Source: Pontiellaceae bacterium (GTDB taxonomy: Bacteria; Verrucomicrobiota; Kiritimatiellia; Kiritimatiellales; Pontiellaceae). Taken from it: a stretch of 11,203 nucleotides of DNA. Shown in pieces: positions 1 to 8,120 of the stretch. The position numbers and the translations under genes were made by a program. Each line of letters starts with the position of its first letter. Position 1 is the first letter of the stretch. The stretch lies in NCBI GenBank assembly GCA_016937035.1, contig JAFGWS010000182.1, positions 1 through 11,203 of the forward strand, given 5' to 3'. The notes under the pieces were generated by a model. That model had not been told where the DNA came from. It did not search any database and was given only the letters and a program-made list of their open reading frames with translations.

Positions 1-1
1 C

Positions 2-379
2 ACCGGAGCCGATGCGGACCAGATTTCCGTGATGGCGATTCCCGAAGGGAAAAAGATTTTCATTGCGGCGACGCAGGGAAACAAAACCCTCATTGTTGAA
101 TCGCCGTCCGTCGTGACGGTCAGTGACCGGGGGGGAATCGACCAAAGAATGCTCTCTCGTTCCCAGATGCAGACGCTGCAACAGGGAACGACCCCGAATG
201 CCGGAACACCGGATGATGTGGAAGGAAGCGATCCAACGAAAACGTTCTCCGATTTCCTGAACGAACCCAGAACGCTGACCCAGGAGCCGTTTGCTCCGGT
301 TGTCGATTCAACGGTGGTTGCGGAAACAGAAATGGGAGAATCCTCCTCCTCTCCCTCCCAAGGACACCCCGTACCGTAG
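2..379 (+). CDS. C-terminal fragment of an unidentified protein, possibly FecR-like
   Basis: The reading frame is open from the left edge (codon phase starts at base 2) to a TAG at 377-379, so this is the 3' end of a gene that begins outside the window; the ATG at 29 is probably internal. The visible part begins with a short beta-rich stretch (ISVMAIPEGKKIFIA, then TLIVESPSVVTVSDRGG). That is compatible with the end of a FecR-type domain, where hydrophobic strands end in a glycine-rich turn. After it comes a low-complexity tail rich in Thr, Ser, Pro, Glu and Asp with no predicted membrane segment. FecR-domain proteins often sit directly upstream of CHASE2 adenylate cyclases, and a cyclase starts 40 bp downstream here, so co-transcription is likely. 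The FecR assignment rests on weak pattern plus context; it could be another surface or periplasmic protein. Confidence 0.5.
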   Translation, partial: TGADADQISVMAIPEGKKIFIAATQGNKTLIVESPSVVTVSDRGGIDQRMLSRSQMQTLQQGTTPNAGTPDDVEGSDPTKTFSDFLNEPRTLTQEPFAPVVDSTVVAETEMGESSSSPSQGHPVP

Positions 380-419
380 CCGAAAATCGCTGAATCACGC
401 ATAATTGCGGATTGAATTC

Positions 420-2609
420 ATGAAAAAAAGGCTCCTCCCACTCATGGTCGGACTCTTCCTGCTGTTGGCGGGGGCCTTCTGCTATGTGTTCGAACCGCCG
501 ATCCTGATCGATTTTTCCCGCCGCGCGTTCGATCTCTTCCTGAAGAAGCAGGCCAAGCCCGTCCAGAGCGAACAGATTGCCATCGTCGATATCGATGATG
601 CCTCGATGGAGGCCTACGGGCAGTGGCCGTGGCCGCGCTACCGGCTCGCGGAACTGGTGAACAGCCTGTGGCAGCGCGGTGCCGCCGTCGTGGTGTTCGA
701 CGTTATCTTTGCCGAGCCCGACCGCACCTCGCCGGCCATCCTGGAACAGGAATGGAAAACCATTTGGGGCGACGACGTCGCGATCCGGGGCATCGATCCG
801 GAATGGTCGGATTATGATGTGCTCTTTGCCGACACACTGGCTGCCGGTGACTCGGTGCTGAGCTGTTTCCTGCACGGTTGTGATACACCGGTTGGAAAAC
901 CGGCTGAAGGCGATGACTCGTATTACCGCGGCGTGTTTTTCGAAAAGGGCATGCCGGACCGAGGCTGGCTGTTCCAGGCGGAAAACATAAAGGCTCCGAT
1001 CAGGATATTGGCTGAACGGGCGGCGGGACAGGCGTTCATCAACACCCGGCCGGATAACGATAATATCATTCGCGCAACCCCGCTGGTCTATGCCTACGGG
1101 CCCGACCGCATCTATCCCTCGCTCTCCATGGAAGCCATCCGGCTGTATGCCCAGGTGAAAAAGGTGGGTATCATCTATGATAATGAGGGCGCCGCAGGCG
1201 TGAAGCACATCGAGGTTGCGGGCGGAATCATTCCAACCGATGGTCACGGGCGTCTCACCCTGAATTACCGATCGAGCCGTTTCCCCTCCTTTTCAGTTAA
1301 AGACATTCTGGACGGGCAGGTTCCCGAGGATGCGTTTCTGGACAAGATCGTATTTGTGGGCACCTCGGCCGCCGCACTGCAGGATCTGGTTCCAACGCCG
1401 TTTGACCCGGAGTTTCCCGGCGTCGAGGTGCATGCAACGGCGGTCGACAACATGCTGGCCGGCGATATCCTTCGGGAGCCGGCGGGCATGATTTTCTGGA
1501 ACCTGCTGGGCATGCTTCTCGGCGGAATCGTGGTGATCCTGATGGTGGTGAGTGCGCCGTCACTCATCTCCTTCCTGATCCTGATGGTTGCGGAAGCGGC
1601 GGCGGCCGGCCTGAGCTACTGGCTGCTGAGCGTGAAGAACCTAGTGGCCAATCCGCTGGAAACCATGGTGGTCTGGAGTCTGGTTTTCGTGGGCATGGTG
1701 GCGGTGAAATACTGGCAGGAGGAGCGCGGACGGAAACGGGTGCGCGGCATGTTCGGAACCATGGTTTCGACCGAGGTGCTGAAATACCTCGAAACCAATC
1801 CGGACAGCTTTTCGCTCAAGGGCGTGCGCGCGGAGGCCACTATGTTCTTTTCCGATGTCGCGGGCTTTACCACCATCTCGGAGCATCTGGCCCCGGAACG
1901 ACTGGCGGAGCTGCTCAACCGCTACCTCAGCCCCATGACCGAAATCATCATGCGCCACGGCGGCTACGTGGACAAATACGAGGGCGACGCGATCATGGCC
2001 GAATGGGGCGTGCCGTTCCCGATGGAAAACCATGCGGAGGCGGCGTGTCTCGCCGCCTTGGAGCAGCAGGAAAAGCTGGCGGAGCTGCGCGACCAGCTGA
2101 AGCAGGAGTATGGCCACGAGCTGCACGTCCGGATGGGGATCAACAGCGGGACCGTGACGGCGGGCAACATGGGGTCGGAAAACCGCTTTTCCTATACCGT
2201 CATGGGTGACGCCGTGAATCAGGCCTCGCGCTTCGAGTCGGGCAACAAGCCGTATGGAACCTCCATCATGATCGGCGAAACCACACGCGAGGCCGTTGGC
2301 GACCGGTTTGAAGTCCGCCTGCTGGACCTGCTGGTGGTAAAAGGAAAGACCCAGCCGATCCGGGTGTACGAGCTGCTGTCGCGCGGCGGCGAACTTGAGC
2401 CGGAGAGGAAAGAGGCGGTCGCCCTGTATGAAGAGGCGCTGGGCCTCCACTGGGAAAGACGCTTCGACGAGGCGTTGGCCAGGCTGGAGGAGGCGCTGCG
2501 ATTGGGCGATGATCCGCCCTCCACCATGCTGAAAGGCCGGATTAAACAGTATATCGAGCAGCCGCCGGCCGAAGGCTGGCAGGGCGAATATGTGAACACG
2601 AGCAAGTAG
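420..2609 (+). CDS. CHASE2-domain membrane adenylate cyclase (class III)
   Basis: This enzyme should make cAMP from ATP at the inner membrane in response to a signal sensed outside it. Residues 7-24 form a first membrane helix. Residues about 26-350 match a periplasmic CHASE2 sensor (IAIVDIDDASMEAYGQWPWPR near the start; VFVGTSAAALQDLVPTPFDP near the end). Three helices follow at about 357-377, 381-403 and 412-430, then a cytoplasmic cyclase domain at about 470-650. Catalytic signatures are intact: metal-binding Asp479 (FFSDVAGFT) and Asp523 (EGDAIMAEWG), Lys519 for adenine, Thr593 in YTVMGDAVN (the class IIIb substitution for Asp), and transition-state Asn600 and Arg604. Lys and Thr argue for ATP rather than GTP. 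The C-terminal 60 residues look like a TPR-type helical pair. I chose ATG 420 (MKKRLLPLM, a good signal-anchor start) over TTG 405. No clear ribosome-binding site is seen. The length of 729 aa is usual for the family. Confidence 0.93.
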   Translation: MKKRLLPLMVGLFLLLAGAFCYVFEPPILIDFSRRAFDLFLKKQAKPVQSEQIAIVDIDDASMEAYGQWPWPRYRLAELVNSLWQRGAAVVVFDVIFAEPDRTSPAILEQEWKTIWGDDVAIRGIDPEWSDYDVLFADTLAAGDSVLSCFLHGCDTPVGKPAEGDDSYYRGVFFEKGMPDRGWLFQAENIKAPIRILAERAAGQAFINTRPDNDNIIRATPLVYAYGPDRIYPSLSMEAIRLYAQVKKVGIIYDNEGAAGVKHIEVAGGIIPTDGHGRLTLNYRSSRFPSFSVKDILDGQVPEDAFLDKIVFVGTSAAALQDLVPTPFDPEFPGVEVHATAVDNMLAGDILREPAGMIFWNLLGMLLGGIVVILMVVSAPSLISFLILMVAEAAAAGLSYWLLSVKNLVANPLETMVVWSLVFVGMVAVKYWQEERGRKRVRGMFGTMVSTEVLKYLETNPDSFSLKGVRAEATMFFSDVAGFTTISEHLAPERLAELLNRYLSPMTEIIMRHGGYVDKYEGDAIMAEWGVPFPMENHAEAACLAALEQQEKLAELRDQLKQEYGHELHVRMGINSGTVTAGNMGSENRFSYTVMGDAVNQASRFESGNKPYGTSIMIGETTREAVGDRFEVRLLDLLVVKGKTQPIRVYELLSRGGELEPERKEAVALYEEALGLHWERRFDEALARLEEALRLGDDPPSTMLKGRIKQYIEQPPAEGWQGEYVNTSK

Positions 2610-2615
2610 GTTGAT

Positions 2616-3359
2616 ATGAAAATCACATTCCTTGGAACACGAGGCGGTTTCCCGATGGGCGGACAGACCAGTTGCGGCCGTATCGAGGCGGCTTGCGGCT
2701 CGCTGGTGATCGATCTCGGGTCCACCCGACTCTTCGAAAACCCGGTGTGGATCGCGTCTGCCGATCACGTGTTGATGACCCACCTGCATCCCGATCATGT
2801 CGCCCATCTGGCCAGCCTGATCATTGCCCGGCTTAATATGCCCGGAGTTGAGAATCCGGTTTCTTTTGTGGCCCCCGAGTCGATTGGCGACTATCTCGAT
2901 GTTTCCGGGCTCGGGCAGCTTCCCGGCTGGCGACAGGAAGAGGGTGTTCCGCGCGAATGGACCGGCTTTTCGCTGCAAGCCGTTCAAACCCGCCACCCAA
3001 AAATCAACTATGCCTACCGGATCTCAGATGGCCATGTGTCGCTCGTCTGGACCGGCGACTGTACCTATTCCAAGGAGCTTGCCGGGTTTTGTTCCGGTGC
3101 AGACGTGGTGGTGTGCGAGGCGTCGATGAAGAATAGCCACCAGAAGAGCGCCGACGAGTGGGGCCACATGACGCCGTCCACGTTCGCCCGCCTCATGAAC
3201 GAGGCCCAACCCCGGCTGGCCGTCGCCACCCACTACACGGAATTGGAACCTGCAGATTTCGCGAACGCGGTCCGGCCCTTGCTGGACGCAACCATCCCAT
3301 TAGTCCCGGCGTACGATGGTTTCGAACTGGAGATCCCTTCGCCAGGACGATCTGAATAA
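2616..3359 (+). CDS. RNase Z-like MBL-fold metallo-hydrolase
   Basis: A 247-aa metallo-beta-lactamase-fold enzyme, probably a cytoplasmic phosphodiesterase. The N-terminal strand MKITFLGTRGGFP is typical of RNase Z and related phosphodiesterases. The metal ligands are visible: HLHPDH (His56, His58, Asp60, His61), His127 in TRHPKINYAYRI, Asp148 in WTGDC, His184 in WGHMTPSTF, and His206 in ATHYTE. It is shorter than most true RNase Z proteins (about 300 aa or more), and I do not recognise the flexible arm that binds tRNA, so tRNA maturation is uncertain. It starts only 6 nt after the cyclase stop codon with no strong ribosome-binding site, suggesting translational coupling in one operon. That position raises the possibility that it hydrolyses a cyclic nucleotide, which is inference. 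No terminator is visible on its own strand downstream. Confidence 0.88.
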   Translation: MKITFLGTRGGFPMGGQTSCGRIEAACGSLVIDLGSTRLFENPVWIASADHVLMTHLHPDHVAHLASLIIARLNMPGVENPVSFVAPESIGDYLDVSGLGQLPGWRQEEGVPREWTGFSLQAVQTRHPKINYAYRISDGHVSLVWTGDCTYSKELAGFCSGADVVVCEASMKNSHQKSADEWGHMTPSTFARLMNEAQPRLAVATHYTELEPADFANAVRPLLDATIPLVPAYDGFELEIPSPGRSE

Positions 3360-3452
3360 TCTTATAAACGGCAGCCAAGATGCCCCATATCAAAGTCCCA
3401 CTCAACGAAGGTTTCTTCTTTCAGCGTATAGCGGGCATCGTCCACATAGACG

Positions 3453-3480
3453 AAAAAAGCCCTCCGCCGAAGCAGAGGGC
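3453..3480 (-). terminator. Intrinsic terminator of the porin transcript
   Basis: Read on the minus strand this is a 9-bp stem (GCCCTCTGC / GCGGAGGGC, with one G-U pair) closed by a TTCG loop and followed at once by six Ts. The arms are 3472-3480 and 3459-3467 and the T-run is 3458-3453. The stable C(UUCG)G tetraloop and the T-run make this a textbook Rho-independent terminator, 28 nt after the porin stop codon. There is no T-run on the other side, so it should not stop plus-strand transcription from the MBL gene. Confidence 0.95.
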
Positions 3481-3508
3481 ATCTGGCATTCCTACGGGAA
3501 AAGATTCC

Positions 3509-4258
3509 TTAGAAAGAGGCGCTCAAGCTGAGCATACTGACGAAGTCCACGTCGTATCCGGGATCGCCAACAATCACTCCACCGGGGCCATAGACCGTAT
3601 CGGCAAGCTCATCTTCATCGCCCTGACCGATATACGCCGCAGAAGCCCCAATGCTCCAGACATCGTTCAGTGCATAGCTCAACCCCGCACTGAGGTCGTA
3701 ATCACTGAACCCGGATTCAATAAACCCGGCACGCGCACCGAACGAAGCTGCCATAGCATCAGAAATTGTGACTTCATAACCTACGGAAAAATCAACATAG
3801 GGATCAGTATCGCTTGAATCTGTTAAAACATAGTATCCAGCGCCAAAACTAAACCCTTCCATTCCATACCCAGCACTGATACTAACCTCCTTATCAGACT
3901 CCCCTCCACCTGACGGGTAGGTGTAGTCGCAATATCCAAACGAAATGTCCAACCCGTCAACCATGGAAGGAAGCGTATAGGACAGATACAGATCCAATTC
4001 AGAAAGCTCTGAAGAGTCCACATTACCGTCATAATCCACTAAATCATAGTTGCCCCAAGCACCGACGGAGAGTGATCCCATCTCTTCCGGCAGTCCCAGC
4101 CCGGAGGCTTCGATCCCCGGCTGGAATACCGGTCCATCATTAAATGTTACCCCGCGGAATACATAGGCCGACGCGAAGTCAAAGGTCGTACTTACTTCTG
4201 CGGAAGCTGCCGCTGCCATCAGCCCGGCGGCCATTACTGTGGTAATTATTTTTTTCAT
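3509..4258 (-). CDS. TorF-like putative outer-membrane porin
   Basis: A 249-aa outer-membrane beta-barrel protein. Residues 1-20 (MKKIITTVMAAGLMAAAASA) form a signal peptide with an Ala-x-Ala cleavage site before Glu21. The mature part alternates short amphipathic strands (FASAYVFRGVTFNDGPVFQPG, GSLSVGAWGNYDL, LSYALNDVWSIGASAAYIGQG) with acidic, Gly- and Ser-rich loops. It ends in Phe (LSLSASF), the C-terminal signature read by the BAM complex. The early YVFRGVTF motif and overall size recall the TorF putative porin family. A strong ribosome-binding site, AGAAGGAG at 4276-4269, lies 10 nt before the ATG. It follows glnK by 98 bp with no convincing terminator between them and ends in a strong one, so it may be expressed from the amtB-glnK transcript as well as from a promoter of its own. 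The substrate is unknown. Confidence 0.8.
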   Translation of the reverse strand: MKKIITTVMAAGLMAAAASAEVSTTFDFASAYVFRGVTFNDGPVFQPGIEASGLGLPEEMGSLSVGAWGNYDLVDYDGNVDSSELSELDLYLSYTLPSMVDGLDISFGYCDYTYPSGGGESDKEVSISAGYGMEGFSFGAGYYVLTDSSDTDPYVDFSVGYEVTISDAMAASFGARAGFIESGFSDYDLSAGLSYALNDVWSIGASAAYIGQGDEDELADTVYGPGGVIVGDPGYDVDFVSMLSLSASF

Positions 4259-4268
4259 TTACAATATT

Positions 4269-4276
4269 CTCCTTCT
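4269..4276 (-). promoter_or_regulatory. Ribosome-binding site of the porin gene
   Basis: AGAAGGAG on the minus strand, 10 nt before the ATG at 4258. It sits in an A-rich leader (AAACAAAAAACAGAAAAAGAAG), which should keep the start region unstructured and suit high expression of an outer-membrane protein. Several neighbours (cyclase, MBL hydrolase, tilS) have no such site. Confidence 0.8.
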
Positions 4277-4356
4277 GTTTGCTTCTTTTTCTGTTTTTTG
4301 TTTATCCATATTTATCGGAGGCACCGATCCCTCACACACGGCATGACCGCGACGCA

Positions 4357-4698
4357 TCAGCCGATCGCCTCTTTTCCGGTTTCGCCTGTGCGAATCCGTA
4401 TACACTCATCCAGAGTCATCACAAAAATCTTTCCATCACCAATCTTGCCTGTGCGGGCTCCGTCGATGATCGCGTCGATGGTGGGCTTGACAAACTCGTC
4501 ATTGACGGCCACCTCAATTCGGATCTTCTTGAGGAGGTTGACTTCAATATCAACCCCGCGATAGGACTCGTGATACCCCTTCTGCTGCCCGCACCCGAGC
4601 GCATTGGTTACGGATATCTTAAAGATCTCGTTGCCGTAAAGCGACTGTTTGACTGCGTTCAGCCTCTCAGGCTGTATGTATGCAATGATCAGTTTCAT
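4357..4698 (-). CDS. glnK: P-II nitrogen regulatory protein (GlnK/GlnB family) without Tyr51
   Basis: A 113-aa P-II signal protein. As a trimer, P-II reads ATP/ADP and 2-oxoglutarate and binds targets such as AmtB through its T-loop. It aligns with E. coli GlnB without gaps through residue 105: [10 protein letters not shown] at the start, Gln39 and Lys58, the B-loop TGKIGDGK (83-90), and Arg101 and Arg103 in IRIRTGE. In the T-loop (37-55) Tyr46 is kept, but position 51, the Tyr uridylylated by GlnD in proteobacteria, is Ile (YRGVDIEVN). Position 49, the Ser phosphorylated in cyanobacteria, is Val. Neither classical modification can occur at these sites. The start is ATG 4698, preceded 7 nt away by AAAGGA (4711-4706); an in-frame extension further upstream is not P-II-like. 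It lies 64 bp downstream of amtB, as expected for the pair. Naming it glnK rather than glnB rests on that linkage. Confidence 0.93.
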   Translation of the reverse strand: MKLIIAYIQPERLNAVKQSLYGNEIFKISVTNALGCGQQKGYHESYRGVDIEVNLLKKIRIEVAVNDEFVKPTIDAIIDGARTGKIGDGKIFVMTLDECIRIRTGETGKEAIG

Positions 4699-4718
4699 TT
4701 TATTTTCCTTTCGATTGG

Positions 4719-4744
4719 CCCGCGAACGGCAAGCCGTTCGCGGG
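4719..4744 (-). repeat. Perfect 12-bp inverted repeat between amtB and glnK
   Basis: CCCGCGAACGGC (4719-4730) and GCCGTTCGCGGG (4733-4744) are exact inverted copies separated by AA, so a very stable hairpin should form in the amtB-glnK mRNA. No T-run follows the stem on the minus strand (CCAATCG comes next), so it is not a standard intrinsic terminator. It could be an RNA-processing or stability element that sets the amtB to glnK ratio, or a copy of a short interspersed palindrome. It lies 18 nt downstream of the amtB stop and 20 nt upstream of the glnK start. Confidence 0.85.
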
Positions 4745-4762
4745 AAAAGCGTTACGTTTACC

Positions 4763-6109
4763 TTATTCCGTTGTAAAGATCTGGAACCCGCTATAGGCTT
4801 CCTCGCCATGCTCGCCGATATCCAATCCGCGTATTTCCTCTTCTGCCGATACCCGCAACATACCGAATCTCTTCAGCACCGAAAAGAGAATAAACATCGT
4901 CCCGAACGCCCACAGGGGAACCACGACCGAACCGACGATCTGCGCGACCATCGGATGCCCGCCAAAGATCCACGTGGCCAAGCCGCCCCAGAGGCCGCAC
5001 AATCCGTGTACCGGCCAGGCACCCACCGGATCATCGATCCGCAGCTTGTCCAGCAGCTTGATCCCCAGGACCACAAGGATACCGGCCACCACACCGATAA
5101 TGATCGCCTCGACATTGGTCACCGAATCACAGTTGGCGGTAATACCCACCAGACCCGCGAGAATGCCGTTGAGCGCCATCGACAGTTCCGGCTTCTTGTG
5201 CAGAGCCCAGGTCAACAACATGGCGATTAATCCGCCAGCCCCCGCCGCCAACGTGGTGTTGACCGCAATCTTCATCACCGCCGCCGTGTTGTCCGATCCC
5301 ACAATCGCCAACTGACTGGCGGGATTGAAGCCATACCAGCCGGTCCAGAGAATAAACACGCCCAGAGCCGCAAGTGGAAGGTTATGGCCCGGCATCGCCT
5401 TCGGTTTTCCATCCTTGGAGAAGCGGCCCATCCGCGGACCCAGCACAATCGCACCCGCCAGACCGGCGAAACCACCGACCGCATGCACCAGAATCGACCC
5501 CGCAAAATCGTAGAAGCCCATCGCGTCGAGCCAGCCGCCGCCCCATTTCCAGAACCCGCTGATCGGGTAGATCAGACCGGTGATAACGGCACTGTAGATC
5601 AGATACGAACTGAACTTCATGCGGCCCGCGACACTGCCGGAGACAATCGTCGCCGCCGTCGCTGCAAAGGCCACCTGGAACAGAAAATCGACCTGCTTAT
5701 GCAGGACGCCCGCCGCCGGTGCATCGGTCATCTCGCCGATACCGACACCGCCCCACCCCAGGAATCCGCCGATCACCGATTCACCGTACATCAGCCCATA
5801 ACCGATCAGATAATACAGCAGCACGCCGATACACAGATCCATCACATTCTTGAACAGAATGTTGACGGTATTCTTCGCCGAGTTAAATCCCGCCTCAACC
5901 ATGGCGAAGCCCGGCTGCATGAAGATCACCAGCACCGCGCCCAGGAAAAGGAAGAGGTTATCAATCGCAAACGCCACGAGTGCGTTATCCGACACCTCTG
6001 CGACAACGGCTTCCTCCACCGACACTTCCTGAGCCCACACCGGCACCGACAAGACCATCACGGCCGCGATCAGTACCCCAGTCCATACTCTCCACAAACG
6101 ACGTTTCAC
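4763..6109 (-). CDS. amtB: Ammonium transporter AmtB
   Basis: An Amt/Mep/Rh channel that brings ammonium into the cell. Residues 1-26 ([13 protein letters not shown] to PVWA) look like a signal peptide, followed by a short acidic periplasmic stretch and 11 membrane helices. Pore residues are recognisable: twin histidines His209 (ILVHAVGG) and His368 (WPVHGLCG), Phe144 of the Phe gate (FLFQVAFA), and Trp258, Phe261 and Ser265 in GWYGFNPAS. The C-terminal tail ([21 protein letters not shown]) is the conserved cytoplasmic segment that couples to P-II. I chose GTG 6109 because AAGGAGG sits 5 nt before it and the signal peptide starts there. ATG 6148 would add 13 charged residues (VKESEQENKEEY) and has only a weak site. 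Transcription probably starts at the sigma-54 promoter near 6226-6241, and P-II is encoded next. Confidence 0.96.
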   Translation of the reverse strand: MKRRLWRVWTGVLIAAVMVLSVPVWAQEVSVEEAVVAEVSDNALVAFAIDNLFLFLGAVLVIFMQPGFAMVEAGFNSAKNTVNILFKNVMDLCIGVLLYYLIGYGLMYGESVIGGFLGWGGVGIGEMTDAPAAGVLHKQVDFLFQVAFAATAATIVSGSVAGRMKFSSYLIYSAVITGLIYPISGFWKWGGGWLDAMGFYDFAGSILVHAVGGFAGLAGAIVLGPRMGRFSKDGKPKAMPGHNLPLAALGVFILWTGWYGFNPASQLAIVGSDNTAAVMKIAVNTTLAAGAGGLIAMLLTWALHKKPELSMALNGILAGLVGITANCDSVTNVEAIIIGVVAGILVVLGIKLLDKLRIDDPVGAWPVHGLCGLWGGLATWIFGGHPMVAQIVGSVVVPLWAFGTMFILFSVLKRFGMLRVSAEEEIRGLDIGEHGEEAYSGFQIFTTE

Positions 6110-6114
6110 GTATT

Positions 6115-6121
6115 CCTCCTT
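6115..6121 (-). promoter_or_regulatory. Ribosome-binding site that sets the amtB GTG start
   Basis: AAGGAGG on the minus strand with 5-nt spacing to the GTG at 6109. This near-perfect site is the main reason to prefer GTG 6109 over the in-frame ATG at 6148, whose upstream sequence (TAGGTGTGA) is a poor match. Confidence 0.8.
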
Positions 6122-6225
6122 ATTCTCTTGTTCTGATTCCTTGACCATTCACACCTAACAAAAAGCGACGATTGTATTTCCCTATACACCGCCCGCTTTT
6201 ACGCTGATGCGTTTTCGGCACTCTT

Positions 6226-6241
6226 CGCATTCACTGTGCCA
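6226..6241 (-). promoter_or_regulatory. Sigma-54 (RpoN) promoter of amtB
   Basis: The minus strand reads TGGCAC-AGTGA-ATGCG. Against the consensus TGGCAC-N5-TTGCW, the whole -24 block and the -12 TGC match, the GG and GC dinucleotides have the required spacing, and only the first and last bases of the -12 block differ. The predicted start is near 6215, giving a leader of about 105 nt before the amtB GTG. The divergent neighbour encodes a sigma-54 activator, which supports the call. Confidence 0.75.
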
Positions 6242-6303
6242 ACGGTCGCTGATAAATTGCAACCTATTTATTTTAGGATAATTATGAATATTCACCGCGT
6301 CAT

Positions 6304-6373
6304 ACACAAATGCAGTTATAGTCAATAATACAAACAAATATGTTGACACAAGCGCCTCTATATACAAATATGT
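6304..6373. promoter_or_regulatory. Candidate activator sites: ACAAATATGT boxes at 30-bp spacing
   Basis: ACAAATATGT occurs at 6334-6343 and, identically, at 6364-6373, exactly 30 bp apart, roughly three helical turns. A 7/10 match (ACACAAATGC) lies at 6304-6313, again 30 bp away. Each good box has ACA-N4-TGT symmetry, as expected for a dimeric helix-turn-helix protein. They lie about 90, 120 and 150 bp upstream of the predicted amtB start, the usual range for enhancers of sigma-54 promoters. I infer binding by the adjacent NifA-like regulator. The boxes are not the classical NifA site TGT-N10-ACA. Confidence 0.5.
6343..6371 (+). promoter_or_regulatory. Possible sigma-70 promoter of the NifA-like gene
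   Basis: TTGACA at 6343-6348 is a perfect -35 hexamer. After a 17-bp spacer comes AAATAT (6366-6371), a weak -10. Both hexamers overlap the two ACAAATATGT boxes, so a protein bound there could repress this promoter while activating amtB. The -10 is poor and the region is generally AT-rich, so confidence is low. Confidence 0.3.
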
Positions 6374-6492
6374 ACACCACTTGACGATGAAATCAGAGGT
6401 GTATTTGGCCGCAGAAAACGACCGAATTCATAAAACAGAATGACTGAATTTCTTTTTTACTTTTGTTAAAATCAAATAGGGGGATTAATCGT

Positions 6493-8052
<1,560 letters not shown>

Positions 8053-8120
8053 GGAGAAGCGCAGAGAGGTGTCTCCCCCACCCCCGTGTGCTTTCACCTG
8101 GGAAGGGCTGAACAGGGTGT

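Noticed and set aside
120..1247. Minus-strand open frame of 375 codons opposite the cyclase
   Set aside because: It overlaps clear CHASE2 coding sequence, and its composition is typical of an antisense shadow with no recognisable motif.
1641..2996. Minus-strand open frame of 451 codons opposite the cyclase and MBL genes
   Set aside because: It is antisense to two well-supported genes, is His- and Arg-rich with no domain, and results from GC-rich codon bias.
4306..4330. ATCGG-TGCCT-CCGAT hairpin after glnK as a terminator
   Set aside because: The stem is only 5 bp and no T-run follows on the minus strand, so it is unlikely to stop transcription into the porin gene.
5384..6136. Plus-strand open frame of 250 codons opposite amtB
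   Set aside because: It is fully antisense to AmtB and rich in His, Arg and Gln, a shadow of the hydrophobic codons on the other strand.
6215..6231. Sigma-54-like sequence on the plus strand (CGGCAC-TCTTCGCATT) facing the NifA-like gene
   Set aside because: The GC of the -12 block is two bases too close to the GG of the -24 block, and sigma-54 promoters do not tolerate that spacing.
6231..6480. Classical NifA upstream sites TGT-N10-ACA
   Set aside because: I checked the TGT triplets I could find in the gap; none has ACA at the required distance.
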